Source: UBA822 sp036336795 (GTDB lineage Bacteria > Gemmatimonadota > Gemmatimonadetes > Longimicrobiales > Gaopeijiaceae). From it: 64,000 bases of DNA. The translations under genes were made by a program, and so were the position numbers. The stretch's first letter is position 1. Each line of letters opens with the position of its first letter. Positions 53,981 to 63,068 of this stretch are shown here, in pieces. The notes below the pieces were generated by a model. That model saw nothing but the letters and a program-made list of their open reading frames with translations, made no database searches and was not told the origin of the DNA. The stretch lies in NCBI GenBank assembly GCA_036336795.1, contig JAYZFL010000007.1:1-64000 (forward strand), in the 5' to 3' direction.

Positions 53981-55308
53981 ATCGCTCATCCGCAACGGAA
54001 GGGCGCAGAGCCGCATCGGAAATCCTAGCTGCAGTGCGCCGAGGCAGGAGGCTCGACCGAGCCTTTGCGGATATTGAATTCCTCGATCAACGTGACCGGA
54101 AGCGGTGCCGAAGGCTGGTATTCGGCATTGAGCGACTCCGTGGCCGTCTCGACCATTTGCTGGACCGAAAGGTACGAAAGGGTCTTGTGAGTTTAGACGT
54201 TCAGGTGCGGGATGTACTCCGAATCGGAGTATACGAGATCCTTTACATGGACGGTGTTCCCGAGTATGCGGTGGTATCCCAGGCTGTAGAGCTTGCTCGT
54301 TCCCTGGCCGGACCAGGAGTCGGCGGACTCGTCAACGCCGTGCTGAGGGCAATCGCTAAAGAGGGTGGGGGAGAGGAGTATTTTCCTGATCCTACGGCCG
54401 ATCCAGCGGGATACCTTTCGACCTGGGGGTCACATCCCCGATGGTTGGTCGAACGTTGGCTGGCAAGATGGCCTTTCGTGGATGTGCGGAACCTGATCGA
54501 GGGGAACAACCGCATACCGCCTATCCACCTTCGATGTCTTTGGGATACCCCCGAGCACGCTCGGGACGCATTGGCGACGAGAGGAATAGAGGCCAAGATC
54601 GTGGGTTTTGGCACGGGATGTGTAGTGCTCCAGGAGGATACTTCACTGGTGGAATCTCTGGATATCGTACCCAGCATCGTTCAGGACCCAGCGGCGGCTT
54701 TGGTGGTACAGTATTGTAATCCTGCGCCCGATGCGCTGGTAGCGGACTTATGCGCAGCTCCGGGCGGGAAGGCGATCGCCTTGGGGGCCAGGGGAAACAT
54801 GGTGTTGGCAGCGGATGCTTCACTCCGGCGCCTCCGCCTCGTCCAGGAGAATGTAAGGAGAGCACAACAAATGGCTGGTGAGGGCCGGCACCTTCGTGTG
54901 TACACGGCACAGGCCGATGCCCGGTCACCGGTTATGAGTAAAATGGATATGTTGTTGCTGGACGTACCTTGTACAGGAACCGGGACATTGAGAAGGAGTC
55001 CTGATGTCCGTTGGAAGATCACGCCGGATCGGTTAGCCGCTCTAACTGCGCTTCAAGAGCGTATCCTGCACGTGTGTGCAGATGCCGTACCGAAAGGGGG
55101 GACTCTGGTGTATTCCACCTGCAGCTTGGAGCCGGAAGAGAATGAAGATCAAATTGATGCGTTTCTCCACAAGCGCTCGGACTTCCGAGTGGAGCCGGGT
55201 TCGGGTGTTGACGAATGTTATTTGGATGGGTTGGGACAATTGTACGTGCTGCCCCAGTCGTTTGGCTTCGATGGCACATTCGCTGCTCGTCTGAGACGGA
55301 GTCATTGA
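53977..55308 (+). CDS. rsmB: 16S rRNA (cytosine(967)-C5)-methyltransferase
   Basis: About 443 residues if CTG 53977 is the start. That codon overlaps the thiG stop as CTGA, follows GAGGGA, and gives the expected beginning of the NusB-like domain (EGRRAASEILAAVRRGRRLDRAF). The nearest normal start, GTG 54034, would cut that helix. The frame remains open upstream only as a shadow of thiG. The methyltransferase part has LCAAPGGKAIALGA (SAM), DVPCTGTGTLRRSPDVRW and the catalytic cysteine in YSTCSLEPEENEDQ. It methylates C967 of 16S rRNA. The stop overlaps the ATG of the PASTA protein. Confidence 0.92.
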   Translation: MNRSSATEGRRAASEILAAVRRGRRLDRAFADIEFLDQRDRKRCRRLVFGIERLRGRLDHLLDRKVRKGLVSLDVQVRDVLRIGVYEILYMDGVPEYAVVSQAVELARSLAGPGVGGLVNAVLRAIAKEGGGEEYFPDPTADPAGYLSTWGSHPRWLVERWLARWPFVDVRNLIEGNNRIPPIHLRCLWDTPEHARDALATRGIEAKIVGFGTGCVVLQEDTSLVESLDIVPSIVQDPAAALVVQYCNPAPDALVADLCAAPGGKAIALGARGNMVLAADASLRRLRLVQENVRRAQQMAGEGRHLRVYTAQADARSPVMSKMDMLLLDVPCTGTGTLRRSPDVRWKITPDRLAALTALQERILHVCADAVPKGGTLVYSTCSLEPEENEDQIDAFLHKRSDFRVEPGSGVDECYLDGLGQLYVLPQSFGFDGTFAARLRRSH

Positions 55309-56144
55309 TGAGACTGGGTAGCTCGATTCGGCGAAGGCGATTCCGCAGTGATAGACGGTTTTCCTTGCGCAAGAAGGATCGGCGCCTGGTGGCCGGGGGA
55401 ATCCGCCAAAGTGCGAGACACGCTGCCATGGCGGTTACCGTTCTTCTGGTGAGCTTTGGGGTCGGATATACGATCGCTACTCAGCTCCTCTTGCCGTTAC
55501 CTTCGCCCTCAGGTGATCTCTGGGAGATCCCCGATGTTCGCGGTCTTGACCGAGCGGAAGCACGCCGATGGCTCAAGGAGGCGGGGTTAAACGTTAGCGT
55601 AGCTGACTCGTTCCATCATCCGGCTGCCGTGAAGGGTACTGTGATGGGCCAGAGTCCTCTCGGGGGACAGCTCGCGGTGGCCGGTGACACTATCAGACTC
55701 ACTGCGAGTTTGGGTCCGGTACGCCGACCGGTTCCGGACGTAGCCCGACTGAATGTCAACTCGGCGAAGAATGTGTTAGAGGCGAGCGGATTTACGGTGG
55801 TGGTGGATAGTCTCGAAGCGGATCTTCCCGCTGGACAGGTTGTTGAGATCCTTCCGGAGGCAGGCACGGAGGTGGATTTGCCGATGGAAGTGAGGGTTGC
55901 GATGAGCACGGGTTCAACGTTGGTGGCTATGCCACTCCTCCTCGGGATCGAGCAAGCCACTGCAGAAGCTATGCTAGATTCCTTGGATTTGGTTATCTCT
56001 GAGATCATCACCCGCTTTCGTTTTGGCCGTGACCAAGGTCGAGTCGTTGAACAGGATCCTCCGGCGGACAGTCTGATTCCACCCGGGAGCCCGGTAAGCC
56101 TAGTGGTTGGCCGGCGGTCTGTCTCACGCAGAAATCGGGATTAG
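55308..56144 (+). CDS. Membrane-anchored PASTA-domain protein
   Basis: 278 residues from ATG 55308, sharing one base with the rsmB stop; the open frame upstream is a shadow. A basic N-terminus of about 38 residues precedes one membrane helix (39-62, AAMAVTVLLVSFGVGYTIA). Three PASTA domains follow (about 75-140, 143-208, 212-270), each with the P-D/N-V..GL..A...L-type motif (IPDVRGLDRAEARRWLKEAGL, VPDVARLNVNSAKNVLEASGF, MPLLLGIEQATAEAMLDSL). PASTA domains bind muropeptides or lipid II. No kinase domain is attached, unlike PknB. The gene between rsmB and ybbR suggests a cell-wall role. Confidence 0.9.
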   Translation: MRLGSSIRRRRFRSDRRFSLRKKDRRLVAGGIRQSARHAAMAVTVLLVSFGVGYTIATQLLLPLPSPSGDLWEIPDVRGLDRAEARRWLKEAGLNVSVADSFHHPAAVKGTVMGQSPLGGQLAVAGDTIRLTASLGPVRRPVPDVARLNVNSAKNVLEASGFTVVVDSLEADLPAGQVVEILPEAGTEVDLPMEVRVAMSTGSTLVAMPLLLGIEQATAEAMLDSLDLVISEIITRFRFGRDQGRVVEQDPPADSLIPPGSPVSLVVGRRSVSRRNRD

Positions 56145-56259
56145 AGATGTGATCCGTGGGTCGATGGAACTGGACGGATGCTGGTTGCGCCGTATTCATT
56201 GGTGAGCCTAATAATTACATTTAACAGGTGTTTCTTGGATAGGTCCGAGGCTGATAAGA

Positions 56260-56841
56260 ATGACACTTGAAGGGATACCGAGGGTGACGTACTCCCGCCG
56301 TCCCTATGCTTTCGCCCTCGTGGGCGTGGGCCTAATTGTTTTTGCGGCGTGGATGAATCGAGCTCGTTTGAAGCCCGTGGGTGCCGGCGCCGTAGCCCCT
56401 GAGTTTGAGGTCATCGACCTTGAGGGTAACCCGGCTCGCCTTAGTGATCATGCCGGTGAGGTCGTGATGGTCAACATCTGGGCGACGTGGTGTGCTCCTT
56501 GCAGGTATGAGATGCCGTCGATGGAACGTCTTCACCAGCGATTCAAGGACTACGGACTACGGATTTTAGCGGTTAGCGTAGATGCTGAACTCGGTGAGAC
56601 TGACCAAGGCGGGCGTCCCGGTGGGGACCTTCGAGCTTTTGCGGATTCCCTCGGGCTGACGTTCACGTTGCTCCACGATCCGTCGGGGGAGATCCAGAAC
56701 CTGTATCAGACGACGGGTGTTCCGGAGACCCTGCTGGTAGGTAGGGATGGTGTAATTTACAAGAAGGTAGCTGGCCCAACTGAGTGGGATGCTTCCGAGC
56801 ACCAAGACCTTATCGGGCGCTTGCTGGCGTTGCCCGAGTGA
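56260..56841 (+). CDS. TlpA-like membrane-anchored thiol-disulfide oxidoreductase
   Basis: 193 residues. A membrane anchor (about 16-32, YAFALVGVGLIVFAAWM) holds a thioredoxin-fold domain outside the cytoplasm. The active site WCAPC has Cys78 and Cys81, in VNIWATWCAPCRYEMPSM, and the cis-proline lies in GVPETLLV. An insert EQ-type stretch ETDQGGRPGG matches the TlpA/ResA/AhpC-TSA group. It probably reduces periplasmic disulfides, for example in cytochrome c maturation. A gap of 115 bp, locally A+T-rich (TAATAATTA near 56210), may hold its own promoter. Confidence 0.9.
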   Translation: MTLEGIPRVTYSRRPYAFALVGVGLIVFAAWMNRARLKPVGAGAVAPEFEVIDLEGNPARLSDHAGEVVMVNIWATWCAPCRYEMPSMERLHQRFKDYGLRILAVSVDAELGETDQGGRPGGDLRAFADSLGLTFTLLHDPSGEIQNLYQTTGVPETLLVGRDGVIYKKVAGPTEWDASEHQDLIGRLLALPE

Positions 56842-56873
56842 CTGAGCGCCCCTTCGCTGCGACAGGGTAGTTT

Positions 56874-57833
56874 ATGCGGCCTCGCTCTGTCTTGACATTC
56901 TCGGGTGGCGACTGGGGCCTCAAAGCGGCGGCGTTCGGAATGGCGGTTTTCTTGTGGGCGCTGGTTCGTGTCGGGACACCTGACCAGCGGTCTGTACCCA
57001 TCCCCGTGGACGTCCGCTTCAACGATCCGGAATGGGTTGTTATGGGAGACCCTGTGCCCGCCACTGTGCAGGTCCGCTTTCGGGGTCCGCCAACCGAGAT
57101 TTTTCGTCTCACAATACTCGATGGTGCGTCCATAATTGTTCCGATTACGGGTACACTCAGTAAGGAGATGGTTGTTGCTCTTCAGGAGGGCTGGATTCCG
57201 GTAGACGGGTACCGGGGAGTGCAGGTTGAGGATATCACGCCCAATACGGTGAACGTCTATTTCGATCGGCTAGAGACGGCGACGATCCCAGTACGGATCA
57301 CGACTAGAGGAGCCCTGCCTGAGGGCCTGGCCCTTACTCGTCCGTTGACGCTCACACCGAATGTTATCGGAGTCAGTGGCCCAGCGAGTCTGATCGAGAA
57401 ATTCGATACACTGGATATCCTGCCCGTTGAGTTGGGAAGTGTCGATCAGCGGGGCACAGTCCGAGCTGTCGTGGATACCACGGGGATGAATCGGCTCACG
57501 ATCGTTCCTCGCGAGATCACCCTGAGAATCCCAGTGGAAGAATCCACTGATCGGATTTTTCGCCGAGTTCCCGTAGTCGTGAGTCTCGGGGAGCAGAATG
57601 AATCCTTCGAGGTTATACCCCCTGTCGTAGCAATCACAGTCAGAGGTTCCCGTGCACGAGTTTCGTCGCTGGACGGAACACTCTTGAGAGCTGTTGCGCC
57701 GCCTGAGGCACTCCGGGGCCTCGGTGATGGACAGCAGCGCCGAGTGCCGATCATCGTCGAAGGGCTGCCCCCCTACCTCTCCTTCTCCATGGAGGTCGAC
57801 AGTGTTGTTGTCGAACGGCAGGTAGTGCCGTGA
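56874..57833 (+). CDS. YbbR-like (CdaR-type) repeat protein
   Basis: 319 residues. One N-terminal membrane segment (about 15-32, GLKAAAFGMAVFLWALVRV) then YbbR-type repeats, each about 80 residues, recognisable from RSVPIPVDVRFNDPEWVVMGDP, VQVRFRGPPTEIF, VNVYFDRLETATIPVRITTRG, VIGVSGPASLIEKFDTLDILPVELG and VAITVRGSRARVSSLDG. In Firmicutes CdaR regulates the diadenylate cyclase encoded beside it; no cyclase gene is present here, so the partner is unknown. The stop overlaps tsaD (GTGA). Confidence 0.85.
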   Translation: MRPRSVLTFSGGDWGLKAAAFGMAVFLWALVRVGTPDQRSVPIPVDVRFNDPEWVVMGDPVPATVQVRFRGPPTEIFRLTILDGASIIVPITGTLSKEMVVALQEGWIPVDGYRGVQVEDITPNTVNVYFDRLETATIPVRITTRGALPEGLALTRPLTLTPNVIGVSGPASLIEKFDTLDILPVELGSVDQRGTVRAVVDTTGMNRLTIVPREITLRIPVEESTDRIFRRVPVVVSLGEQNESFEVIPPVVAITVRGSRARVSSLDGTLLRAVAPPEALRGLGDGQQRRVPIIVEGLPPYLSFSMEVDSVVVERQVVP

Positions 57834-58882
57834 GCGGACCCTTGATCCTGGGACTTGAGACGAGCTGTGACGAAACCTCTGCGGCGGTGATCGAAGCTCC
57901 GCTCACTATCAAGGGACACGTCATTTACTCGCAGGACGAGCACGCTCTCTATGGGGGTGTCGTTCCGGAGATCGCGGCGCGCGCTCATCTTCAGCGCGTC
58001 GATGAGGTCGTGGAGCAGGCGCTCTCGGAAGCTAGTTGCAGAATCCACGATTTGGATGCCGTGGCGGTTACGGCTGGACCTGGTCTCATTGGTGCACTTT
58101 TGGTGGGTTACTCGTGGGCCAAGGCATTGGCTTTCGGGCTTGATCGACCCTTGGTTCCCGTCCATCACATGGAGGCCCATCTCTTCGCACCCTCACTGGA
58201 GAATCCCGATGCGACCCCCCCCTTCGTCGCCCTCCTAGTATCGGGCGGTCACACGCTTCTTCTTCACGCGGCGGAGTGGGGTTCTTATCGGCTCCTTGGC
58301 GAGACGCGGGACGACGCTGCGGGTGAAGCGTTCGACAAGGTGGCGAAACTCTTGGGGTTCCCCTATCCGGGTGGACCTGAGATCGAGAAGGCTAGCCTCA
58401 GAGGAGAGGAGACCCGGTACCGATTTCCACGCCCGATGTTGAGTAGGAACCAACTTCCTGGCGCGTCTGATTATTACGACTTCTCCTTCAGTGGGCTCAA
58501 AACAGCCGTCGTAAGATTGGTAAGGCAACTGGAGGTGTCAGGTACGCTTGATGCCGAACGCTTTCACGTAGCGGCTTCCTTTCAGGCAGCCGTAGTGGAT
58601 GTCCTCACCGCAAAAACATTGAGAGCCGTGGAACAGACTCGCTGCTCTCGAATCCTCCTTGGTGGCGGTGTGTCGGCCAACAAACGACTTCGCGAAGAAT
58701 TCAAAGGTAGACTTGCCCCAGAAGCAGAGCTCTTCCATGCCTCTCCCCGTCTTTCGATAGACAACGGAGCGATGGTTGCCCGGGTCGGAGTTTTTCGTCT
58801 CGAACGCGGTGAGATAGCTCCGTGGAACTCGTCTGCGAATCCAAATCTTCCGTTTCCCGGGCTGATGAGGATCTCGGCGTGA
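57830..58882 (+). CDS. tsaD: tRNA N6-adenosine threonylcarbamoyltransferase TsaD
   Basis: 350 residues. Transfers the threonylcarbamoyl group to A37 of ANN-decoding tRNAs. The start has LGLETSCDETSAAV, the metal site is HHMEAH near 112-117, VSGGHTLL and GEAFDKVAKLLGFPYPGGPEIEK follow, then FSFSGLKTAV and LGGGVSANKRLR. GTG start overlapping the ybbR-like stop. Lgt follows 54 bp later. Confidence 0.97.
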   Translation: MSGPLILGLETSCDETSAAVIEAPLTIKGHVIYSQDEHALYGGVVPEIAARAHLQRVDEVVEQALSEASCRIHDLDAVAVTAGPGLIGALLVGYSWAKALAFGLDRPLVPVHHMEAHLFAPSLENPDATPPFVALLVSGGHTLLLHAAEWGSYRLLGETRDDAAGEAFDKVAKLLGFPYPGGPEIEKASLRGEETRYRFPRPMLSRNQLPGASDYYDFSFSGLKTAVVRLVRQLEVSGTLDAERFHVAASFQAAVVDVLTAKTLRAVEQTRCSRILLGGGVSANKRLREEFKGRLAPEAELFHASPRLSIDNGAMVARVGVFRLERGEIAPWNSSANPNLPFPGLMRISA

Positions 58883-58936
58883 GCGTCGAGTTTTCTCTGA
58901 TTTCTTCAGTCCTTCTTTAATCCTAGGACGCGAGAC

Positions 58937-59794
58937 GTGTATCCAATTTTCTTCCGATTTCCCGATTGGATCCCGTTCATGGGGGGTGAGCCTATCACGT
59001 CGTTCGGGGTCTTCATGTTTCTCTCCTTTCTAACTGGAGGGATTCTGCTCAGGACGCAGATGGAGCAGGCAGGCTTCGATCCGGAGAAAGCGTGGGATCT
59101 CATCTTCATGGCCGTACTGGGTGGCGTCATTGGAGCGAAGACGTATTACGTGCTCCTTAATTATCCACGCCTTTTGGACGATCCCGTGGGAGCCATATTT
59201 TCACGAGGCGGAATGGTTTGGTACGGTGGACTTGGCGGTGCCATCCTTCTCATCGTCTGGGAGATCAAGCGGAGTGGTCTTCCCTTGGGAAGGGTTGCGG
59301 ATCTTTGCGCTCCGGCTCTCACCATCGGATACGCCATCGGTCGAATGGGTTGCTTTCTGGTCGGCGACGATTATGGTCGCCCAACCGGATCATGGGTCGG
59401 GATTCGTTTCCCAGAAGGAACGCCGCCAACACGGGCTAATGTGCTTCAGAATCGCTTTGGTATAGAGATAGATCCGAATCTTATCGAGCAGTTCGGAGAA
59501 GTCGTTCCAGTTCATCCCACGCAGCTGTATGAAATCGCTATGGCCCTGGTGATATTCTTCGTGCTCTCTCGACTTCGACTCGGTCAACACCGGCCTGGAT
59601 GGATTTTTTGGATATGCCTAGTGCTGTTGAGTGTCGAGCGCTTCGCAGTCGAGGTCTTGCGAATCAAAGACGATCGTTTCTTGGGGCCTCTAACCATCGC
59701 GCAGGTCATCTCCATCGGGCTAGTTCTTCTTGGGTTTTGGGGAATGAATCGGGTCACGTCCATTCAGGGTGCCCCAGAGGGAGGAGCAGCCTGA
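58937..59794 (+). CDS. lgt: Prolipoprotein diacylglyceryl transferase
   Basis: 285 residues, about seven membrane helices. Attaches diacylglycerol to the lipobox cysteine, the first step for the many lipoproteins encoded in this window. Conserved parts: ITSFGVFMFLSFLTGG, RGGMVWYGGLGGA, the signature region GRMGCFLVGDDYGRPTGSWVGIRFP and HPTQLYE. The signature differs from the Enterobacteria form GRIGNFINGE. GTG start. Confidence 0.94.
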   Translation: MYPIFFRFPDWIPFMGGEPITSFGVFMFLSFLTGGILLRTQMEQAGFDPEKAWDLIFMAVLGGVIGAKTYYVLLNYPRLLDDPVGAIFSRGGMVWYGGLGGAILLIVWEIKRSGLPLGRVADLCAPALTIGYAIGRMGCFLVGDDYGRPTGSWVGIRFPEGTPPTRANVLQNRFGIEIDPNLIEQFGEVVPVHPTQLYEIAMALVIFFVLSRLRLGQHRPGWIFWICLVLLSVERFAVEVLRIKDDRFLGPLTIAQVISIGLVLLGFWGMNRVTSIQGAPEGGAA

Positions 59795-59814
59795 GAACTA
59801 AGCGGGGGTGAAGA

Positions 59815-60630
59815 ATGCTCACGATCCTTCAGGGGTCGGACCTTCACTTCGGTAGGCCATACCTACCAGATGTCGCCACGGGTTTCCTTGAGGCGGCTCA
59901 TGATCTGGCTCCTGACGTGATTGTTCTCGCTGGTGATCTTACACAGAGAGCGAAAGCTTCTGAGTACCGGCAGGCGCGGAAATATCTGGAGACGTTGCCG
60001 GACGTTCCGATAGTAGTGACACCGGGAAACCATGATGTTCCCCTGTATCGAATCCATGAGCGATTGTTCTGCCCCTACCACAAATACCGGCGGTATGTGT
60101 CCTCGGAGCTGGACACCGTTACCCGAGTGGAGGGTGCCGTGTTCGTCGCCCTCGACTCGTCATCTCCCCGGCGAAGAATCGTCAATGGGGCCATCAGTGC
60201 GGCTCAGCTTGATTTCGTGGCACGTATCTTTCAGGAGTCCGCAGAGGAGGAGATTCGTATTCTCGTTACCCATCATCCTCTGGCTCCACCGCCGGATGGT
60301 GGTCGAGGTCGCGTTCTGCCGGGGAACGACTTAGTGCTTGATCGTTTACGGAATATGAGGGCGGATTTAGTCCTGAGTGGGCACCTTCATCGGAGCTTCG
60401 TCTCGTATTCCTCAGGCGTTTGCGGAGGGCACGCAGGAAATAGGGAAATCCCAATCGTTCACAGTGGGACGGTCACGTCCAACCGGGGTAGAATGGCGGA
60501 GAAGGGGAGAAACAGTTTGAATGTGCTAAAGATCCGCACCGGTGAGATTGAGGTGATTCCCTATTGGTTTGAGAAGGGTCCGGCCCGATTCGTAGCTCGT
60601 GCTTCCACGATGATTCTGCGTTCCCGGTAA
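59815..60630 (+). CDS. Calcineurin-like metallophosphoesterase (CpdA/Icc-like)
   Basis: 271 residues. Two-metal phosphoesterase with all five motifs: GSDLHFG (9-15), LAGDLT, TPGNHDVP, THHPLAPPP and SGHLHRSF. The order and size match the 3',5'-cyclic-nucleotide phosphodiesterase CpdA group, although substrates of this group vary. ATG preceded by GGGGGTG; 20 bp after lgt, so the last gene of the packed run. No signal peptide. Confidence 0.92.
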   Translation: MLTILQGSDLHFGRPYLPDVATGFLEAAHDLAPDVIVLAGDLTQRAKASEYRQARKYLETLPDVPIVVTPGNHDVPLYRIHERLFCPYHKYRRYVSSELDTVTRVEGAVFVALDSSSPRRRIVNGAISAAQLDFVARIFQESAEEEIRILVTHHPLAPPPDGGRGRVLPGNDLVLDRLRNMRADLVLSGHLHRSFVSYSSGVCGGHAGNREIPIVHSGTVTSNRGRMAEKGRNSLNVLKIRTGEIEVIPYWFEKGPARFVARASTMILRSR

Positions 60631-60832
60631 TTGGGTATGCTCAAGCACCATGCTCAAGGAGGTCTCGGGCCGTTGGAGATTCCGGGCTCTCTAAGTGTTA
60701 GGATGCCCCCGCTTTACTTAGCGGAGATCTTGCTGTCGCGGGAGGGACTAGGCCCCACAGCCCCGTCTAACACGCTATTAAAGAACATCGGCCAGGAGGC
60801 CTTCGCTCCTGACGTGGGCGGGTAACGCCGAC

Positions 60833-63067
60833 ATGAGGCTTGCTTGTACGCTCTTCCTGTTTGGCCTAGTGGCATTACCGTTTCCTGTCTCAGCACAAGG
60901 TCCCGCCGTCGAAGTCACACGAATTGCCTTCCGGGGGAACGTAGCGTTTCCCGATGATTCGCTCTCAAGGGCCATCTCTAACCGAGAAACTGCATGCCGT
61001 TCCAAATGGCTCCTGCCATTATGTGTTTTGGATTTGGGGTTCAGCATTGATCGGCGAACGTTGAACATTCAAGAGCTCGCCAGAGACGTATTGCGGCTCA
61101 GGGGGTTCTATGCGGGCCGCGGCTATAGAGAAGCGCAGGTGGATACCCTCCTGACCCGCCCCTCGGATCAGACCGTGGAGATAGCGTTCGAGATTGAAGA
61201 GGGTCCGCCCGTACGGGTGTCTATGCTCACAGTGCAAGGTACAGAAGGCGTCGAGGGGTTCGACATAACCGCTGAGCTTCCGGTACGAGCGGGTGACCTA
61301 TTCAGTACGATCAACCTGACGGCGACGCGTGATACACTCATTCAGAGGCTTCAGAACAGAGGCTATCCACGGGCTGACGTGGGAAGCGTGTCGCGCATGC
61401 CGGCTGAAACACCTTACGAGGCAGACGTGACGTTCGAAGTCGATCCGGGACCACACTCAGTGTTCGGTCCGATTACGCTTATGGGCAACACAAAGCTCAA
61501 AGACGGCGTCATCCGTCGGCTCCTCCCGTTTGCAGAAGGAGAGGAATTTTCAGCAGCTCGCATCGTTGAGGCACAACGAAACCTTTTTGCCATCGAGATG
61601 ATTCAACACGCAGCCATCGATGAAATGGCAGACCCAGCCGGAACTGTCCCGGACAGTATCCTACCTCTTCAGGTACAAATTACCGAAGGGGAGGTGCATC
61701 GGGTGCGGACCGGCTTCGGGTGGAGTACCTCAGACTGCGTGAATGCCGAAGGTCGTTGGACGAGCCGGAATTTCCACGGTGGTGCGAGGCGCCTTCAGCT
61801 ACGCGCGCGGCTGTCCAACGGGTTGTCCGAGACTCTCTATAACCCAGTTTGTAGGCAGGCTGGGGTTGGGGACTTTGGAGGCTTGAACTGGTTGCTCTCT
61901 ACGGACTTCTCGCAGCCCCTGATCTTTCAGCAGTTCGAGTTTGGCTCCAGCTTATTCTTCGAGCGGCAAAGCCTCCAGGATGTGTTCGTCCAGACATCCG
62001 TCGGCCTGGACCTCTCGCTGTCCCGTCCAGTGGGCCTCTACACGTCTCTCTCTTTTTCCTACCGTCCACAGTTGACAACACTGGAGGCGGCCGAAGTGTT
62101 CTTTTGTACGAGCTTCCTCGTCTGTACTCCTGAAGATATCTCCAGTCTCCAGGACCCGAATTGGCTGTCCCCACTTACTGTAAGCTTTGTACGGGATCGG
62201 ACGAACAGCCTACTGAATCCCACCCAGGGATATCAGGTCGTGCTCAATTTTGAGCACGCCTCTGTTGTCACGGGGTCCAACTTCCCGTATCAACGAGCGG
62301 TAGGTGAGTTGACCAAATACCTGCAGACGGGTAACGGTCATGTTCTTGCAGCACGCCTCAGAGGTGGATGGGTGGGCGCCGGCTCCGTCGATTTGCCGCT
62401 GGGGACTGCGGAGATTGTTCATCCTCAGAAGCGCTTCTATTCCGGAGGAGCGAACAGTGTTCGAGGGTTCGCCCAAAACCAGCTTGGGCCCAGGGTGCTC
62501 ACCGTCGGTGTCTCGCGACTCCTTCTTCCGAGCTCACCGGACGGTAAGACGGCCTGTCGGCCCGACGAGATCCTCCTGCTCACCTGTAATGCGGGTCCAT
62601 TGCAGAACGAGGGCGGTTACGGCACACCGAGGCCGACGGGAGGTGAAGTGGTAGTCGAGGGTGGACTCGAGTACCGTATGCCCATCGGGGTGCGAATGGA
62701 GGCTGCGGTTTTTGCCGACTTCGGTCGTATCTGGGCGCCCGGTTACGTGGGCACCCTTGAGATTGCCCCAGGGCTTGGCTTCCGGTACCTGAGCCCCATC
62801 GGACCCATCCGCCTTGATGTCGGCTATCGCTACCGGGGAACAGAAAACCTTCAGGTAGTGACTTCCCAAATCCGTCGCTTCGATTCCGCACAGGGCGACG
62901 TGGAAGCGGACAAGATCAACCGCACTGTTAGTGGTAAGGTACAGACAGTCGATTTTGTCCTCGAGGACGAATTAGCGGTGCTCCATCCGCTTGTGGCATT
63001 CGGTCCCGAGGCTGGGTCATTCTTCGACCGTCTCCAATTCCACATCAGTATCGGGCAGGCGTTTTAG
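60833..63067 (+). CDS. Omp85-family outer-membrane assembly protein (TamA/BamA-like)
   Basis: 744 residues. Signal peptide (about 1-22, PFPVSAQG). Three POTRA-like domains follow (about 25-120 with an insert, 125-200, 205-290; for example VEVTRIAFRGNVAFPDDSLSRAI, VRVSMLTVQGTEGVEGFDI, HSVFGPITLMGNTKLKDGVI). The last 430 residues form the 16-stranded barrel, with GGANSVRGFAQNQLGP near 540, the conserved VRGF of the L6 loop. BamA usually has five POTRAs; three and a following TamB/AsmA-like gene favour a TamA role. ATG close to the preceding GGCGGG; stop two bases before the next ATG. Confidence 0.9.
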   Translation: MRLACTLFLFGLVALPFPVSAQGPAVEVTRIAFRGNVAFPDDSLSRAISNRETACRSKWLLPLCVLDLGFSIDRRTLNIQELARDVLRLRGFYAGRGYREAQVDTLLTRPSDQTVEIAFEIEEGPPVRVSMLTVQGTEGVEGFDITAELPVRAGDLFSTINLTATRDTLIQRLQNRGYPRADVGSVSRMPAETPYEADVTFEVDPGPHSVFGPITLMGNTKLKDGVIRRLLPFAEGEEFSAARIVEAQRNLFAIEMIQHAAIDEMADPAGTVPDSILPLQVQITEGEVHRVRTGFGWSTSDCVNAEGRWTSRNFHGGARRLQLRARLSNGLSETLYNPVCRQAGVGDFGGLNWLLSTDFSQPLIFQQFEFGSSLFFERQSLQDVFVQTSVGLDLSLSRPVGLYTSLSFSYRPQLTTLEAAEVFFCTSFLVCTPEDISSLQDPNWLSPLTVSFVRDRTNSLLNPTQGYQVVLNFEHASVVTGSNFPYQRAVGELTKYLQTGNGHVLAARLRGGWVGAGSVDLPLGTAEIVHPQKRFYSGGANSVRGFAQNQLGPRVLTVGVSRLLLPSSPDGKTACRPDEILLLTCNAGPLQNEGGYGTPRPTGGEVVVEGGLEYRMPIGVRMEAAVFADFGRIWAPGYVGTLEIAPGLGFRYLSPIGPIRLDVGYRYRGTENLQVVTSQIRRFDSAQGDVEADKINRTVSGKVQTVDFVLEDELAVLHPLVAFGPEAGSFFDRLQFHISIGQAF

Positions 63068-63068
63068 C

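Noticed and set aside
60631..60825. 64-codon frame between the phosphoesterase and Omp85 genes (TTG start)
   Set aside because: Weak start signal and no homology recognised. The region may simply be the leader of the Omp85 gene.
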